Source: Acetobacteraceae bacterium
GTDB lineage: Bacteria; Pseudomonadota; Alphaproteobacteria; Acetobacterales; Acetobacteraceae
Reading direction: 5' to 3'
DNA length: 6,562 bases
Assembly: GCA_030039695.1 (NCBI GenBank)
Contig: JASHVB010000115.1
Span: forward strand, 1-6,562
Position numbers and translations under genes: made by a program. Positions 5,605 to 6,562 of this stretch are shown here, in pieces. Within the stretch, counting starts at the first letter, position 1. Every line of letters starts with the position of its first letter. The notes below the pieces were generated by a model that worked only from the letters and a program-made list of their open reading frames with translations, was not told the DNA's origin and searched no databases.

Positions 5605-6372
5605 TCAGGCTAGCTGCACGCCCGTCAACCGGGCGCAGTACTCCTGCAACGCGTCCTGCAGGTCCTCCCGCCGCGCCGCCGGATGCGTCCGCCGTGGCTT
5701 GTGGTGGTAAAAATATTGCCCGCTCACCAGCGCCGCCGAGTCGTTGCTGGCTGCGAGCCAGGCCTGCGTCGTCGCGCCGGCCGCCAGATCACCCGGCGCG
5801 CCCGGGCCGCCCATCCTCGTGGGCACCCATCCTGGCTCCAACGCGTTCGACAGCACCGCGGGCCAGCGCCGCGCCACGGCAAATGCCAGCAGCACGTCGA
5901 ACAGCTTGCTGTCGGAGTAGGCCTGCGGGCCGTTCCAGCGGCGTCGCGTCCATTGCGGATCGTCCAGCGAGGGATTCCCGCCCACGTGCATGCCGGAGCT
6001 GAGATAGATCAGCCGGTGCGGCCGGGTGATCAGCGCGGTCAGCAGATAGGGCGCCAGCACGTTGACCGCGAACAATTGCAGCAGGCCGTCCGTGGTCTCT
6101 CGCCGGGCTCCGCGATAGCCGACGCCCACGTTGTGGATTACCGCGTCGTAGCGGCCTAGCGCGTTCACTTGTTCCGCCACGGCGTGCATCGCCGCGATCG
6201 CCGACAGATCGCCGATCACCACCGCCTCAGCGCGTGGCAGCGCGCGCCGCGCATCCACTGCACGTGCGTCGTTGCGCGCGTGCAGCGTGACCTGATGCCC
6301 CGACGCCGCCAGTTGCTGCCCGGCCAGCAGGCCGAGGCCGTCGCTCGAGCCGGTGATGAAGACGCGAGACAT
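5605..6372 (-). CDS. Short-chain dehydrogenase/reductase, probably NADP(H)-dependent
   Basis: This 255-residue cytoplasmic oxidoreductase has a complete SDR core: nucleotide-binding TGSSDGLG at 7-14, the second-strand end LHARN at 30-34 whose Arg33 favours NADP(H), Asp55, HNVG at 80-83 in place of the usual NNAG, structural Asn104, catalytic Ser125/Ser126, and Tyr152-x3-Lys156 (YSDSK). PGWVPTRMGG at 180-189 is the usual post-catalytic PG motif. The C-terminal 35 residues are Arg-rich and family-variable. ATG 6372-6370 is backed by GGAGGG (6383-6378) 5 nt upstream. The overall look recalls retinol-dehydrogenase or protochlorophyllide-reductase-like SDRs acting on small lipophilic substrates, but the substrate cannot be told. 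It runs tail to tail with the mlaC-like gene and head to head with the small protein gene at 6456. Confidence 0.93.
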   Translation of the reverse strand: MSRVFITGSSDGLGLLAGQQLAASGHQVTLHARNDARAVDARRALPRAEAVVIGDLSAIAAMHAVAEQVNALGRYDAVIHNVGVGYRGARRETTDGLLQLFAVNVLAPYLLTALITRPHRLIYLSSGMHVGGNPSLDDPQWTRRRWNGPQAYSDSKLFDVLLAFAVARRWPAVLSNALEPGWVPTRMGGPGAPGDLAAGATTQAWLAASNDSAALVSGQYFYHHKPRRTHPAARREDLQDALQEYCARLTGVQLA

Positions 6373-6377
6373 GTTCG

Positions 6378-6383
6378 CCCTCC
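6378..6383 (-). promoter_or_regulatory. Shine-Dalgarno of the SDR gene
   Basis: GGAGGG on the minus strand, 5 nt before ATG 6372. It sits in the 11-mer CCAATCGGAGG (6389-6379) shared exactly with the radical SAM leader. Confidence 0.65.
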
Positions 6384-6455
6384 GATTGGCTGGTCCAAAT
6401 GGCGGCGCCCCGTGGCGGCCTTGACCGTGTCCCGGTGCGTCGCCACGTGTCAGCC

Positions 6456-6562
6456 ATGAGTGACCGCTATCCTCCTGAGCTCGATATGCTGCCGGATGGC
6501 AGCTTTCGCCAACCCGTGCGCCCGCCGATCCTCACCCGCATCTTCCTGTGGGCGGTGGTGAT
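6456..6562 (+). CDS. Start of a small, probably membrane-anchored protein (partial, runs off right edge)
   Basis: ATG 6456 opens a frame that stays open for 35 codons to the edge, beginning MSDRYPPELDMLPDGSF. A basic, Pro-rich segment (RQPVRPP) follows, then ILTRIFLWAVV, which looks like the start of a transmembrane helix. The order (short polar cytoplasmic head, R/P linker, hydrophobic segment) fits small conserved hypothetical inner-membrane proteins that I associate with Acetobacteraceae; that association is from memory. A second in-frame ATG lies at 6486. There is no strong SD before either, though TTGACC at 6421-6426 could be a -35. It is divergent from the SDR gene across 83 bp. Function unknown. 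Confidence 0.65.
   Translation, partial: MSDRYPPELDMLPDGSFRQPVRPPILTRIFLWAVV

Noticed and set aside
5172..6002. 276-codon plus-strand frame over the mlaC-like and SDR genes
   Set aside because: It is in the wrong frame for the mlaC-like gene and antisense to the SDR, with an Ala/Arg/Pro/Ser-rich translation of no recognisable family.
6421..6449. TTGACC as the -35 of a promoter for the gene at 6456
   Set aside because: At 16-18 nt spacing the -10 position reads CCACGT, CACGTG or ACGTGT, none resembling TATAAT, and it would leave almost no leader.
1..6562. CRISPR array, tRNA, rRNA, insertion sequence or phage genes
   Set aside because: No regularly spaced repeats, no cloverleaf signatures, no transposase or integrase motifs and no terminal inverted repeats with target duplications were seen on either strand.

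Overview
The window reads like a chromosomal segment of a high-GC alphaproteobacterium, most likely near the Acetobacteraceae/Rhodospirillales. The assignment rests on base composition, strong G/C bias at third codon positions, and the flavour of the MlaC-type protein, the thiolase and the small protein at the right edge. It is inferred from recognition, with no search behind it. I see no transposase, integrase, CRISPR array, tRNA or rRNA.

Layout, left to right. (1) The first 18 codons and start of a secreted or periplasmic protein on the minus strand (1-55). (2) A 446-bp stretch with no gene I can defend, holding one weak hint of a decayed minus-strand reading frame. (3) A radical SAM protein with a Cys-rich C-terminus (502-1452, minus), with a promoter candidate and a small inverted repeat just upstream. 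(4) A 415-bp spacer holding a probable dispersed intergenic repeat and a UUCG-capped hairpin. (5) A thiolase, acetyl-CoA acyl/acetyltransferase type, with all catalytic motifs (1868-3070, minus). (6) A 339-bp spacer. (7) A PAPS-dependent sulfotransferase-family protein (3410-4696, minus), probably starting at TTG. (8) A 264-bp divergent spacer with a promoter candidate and a strong hairpin. (9) An MlaC/Ttg2D-type periplasmic lipid-binding protein (4961-5596, plus). (10) A short-chain dehydrogenase/reductase (5605-6372, minus), convergent with the MlaC gene and only 8 bp from it. (11) After an 83-bp divergent gap, the start of a small, probably membrane-anchored protein (6456 to the edge, plus).

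The genes do not form an obvious pathway or operon. The three large minus-strand genes are each separated by 339-415 bp and look like independent transcription units. Lipid or acyl metabolism is a loose theme (thiolase, MlaC-type lipid carrier, sulfotransferase and SDR of unknown substrate), but nothing here ties them together mechanistically. The items most worth following are the radical SAM protein of unknown substrate with its compact promoter/operator region, the orphan sulfotransferase, the leader hairpin of the mlaC-like gene, and the repeat between the radical SAM and thiolase genes. I do not see convincing evidence of a new multi-gene system.
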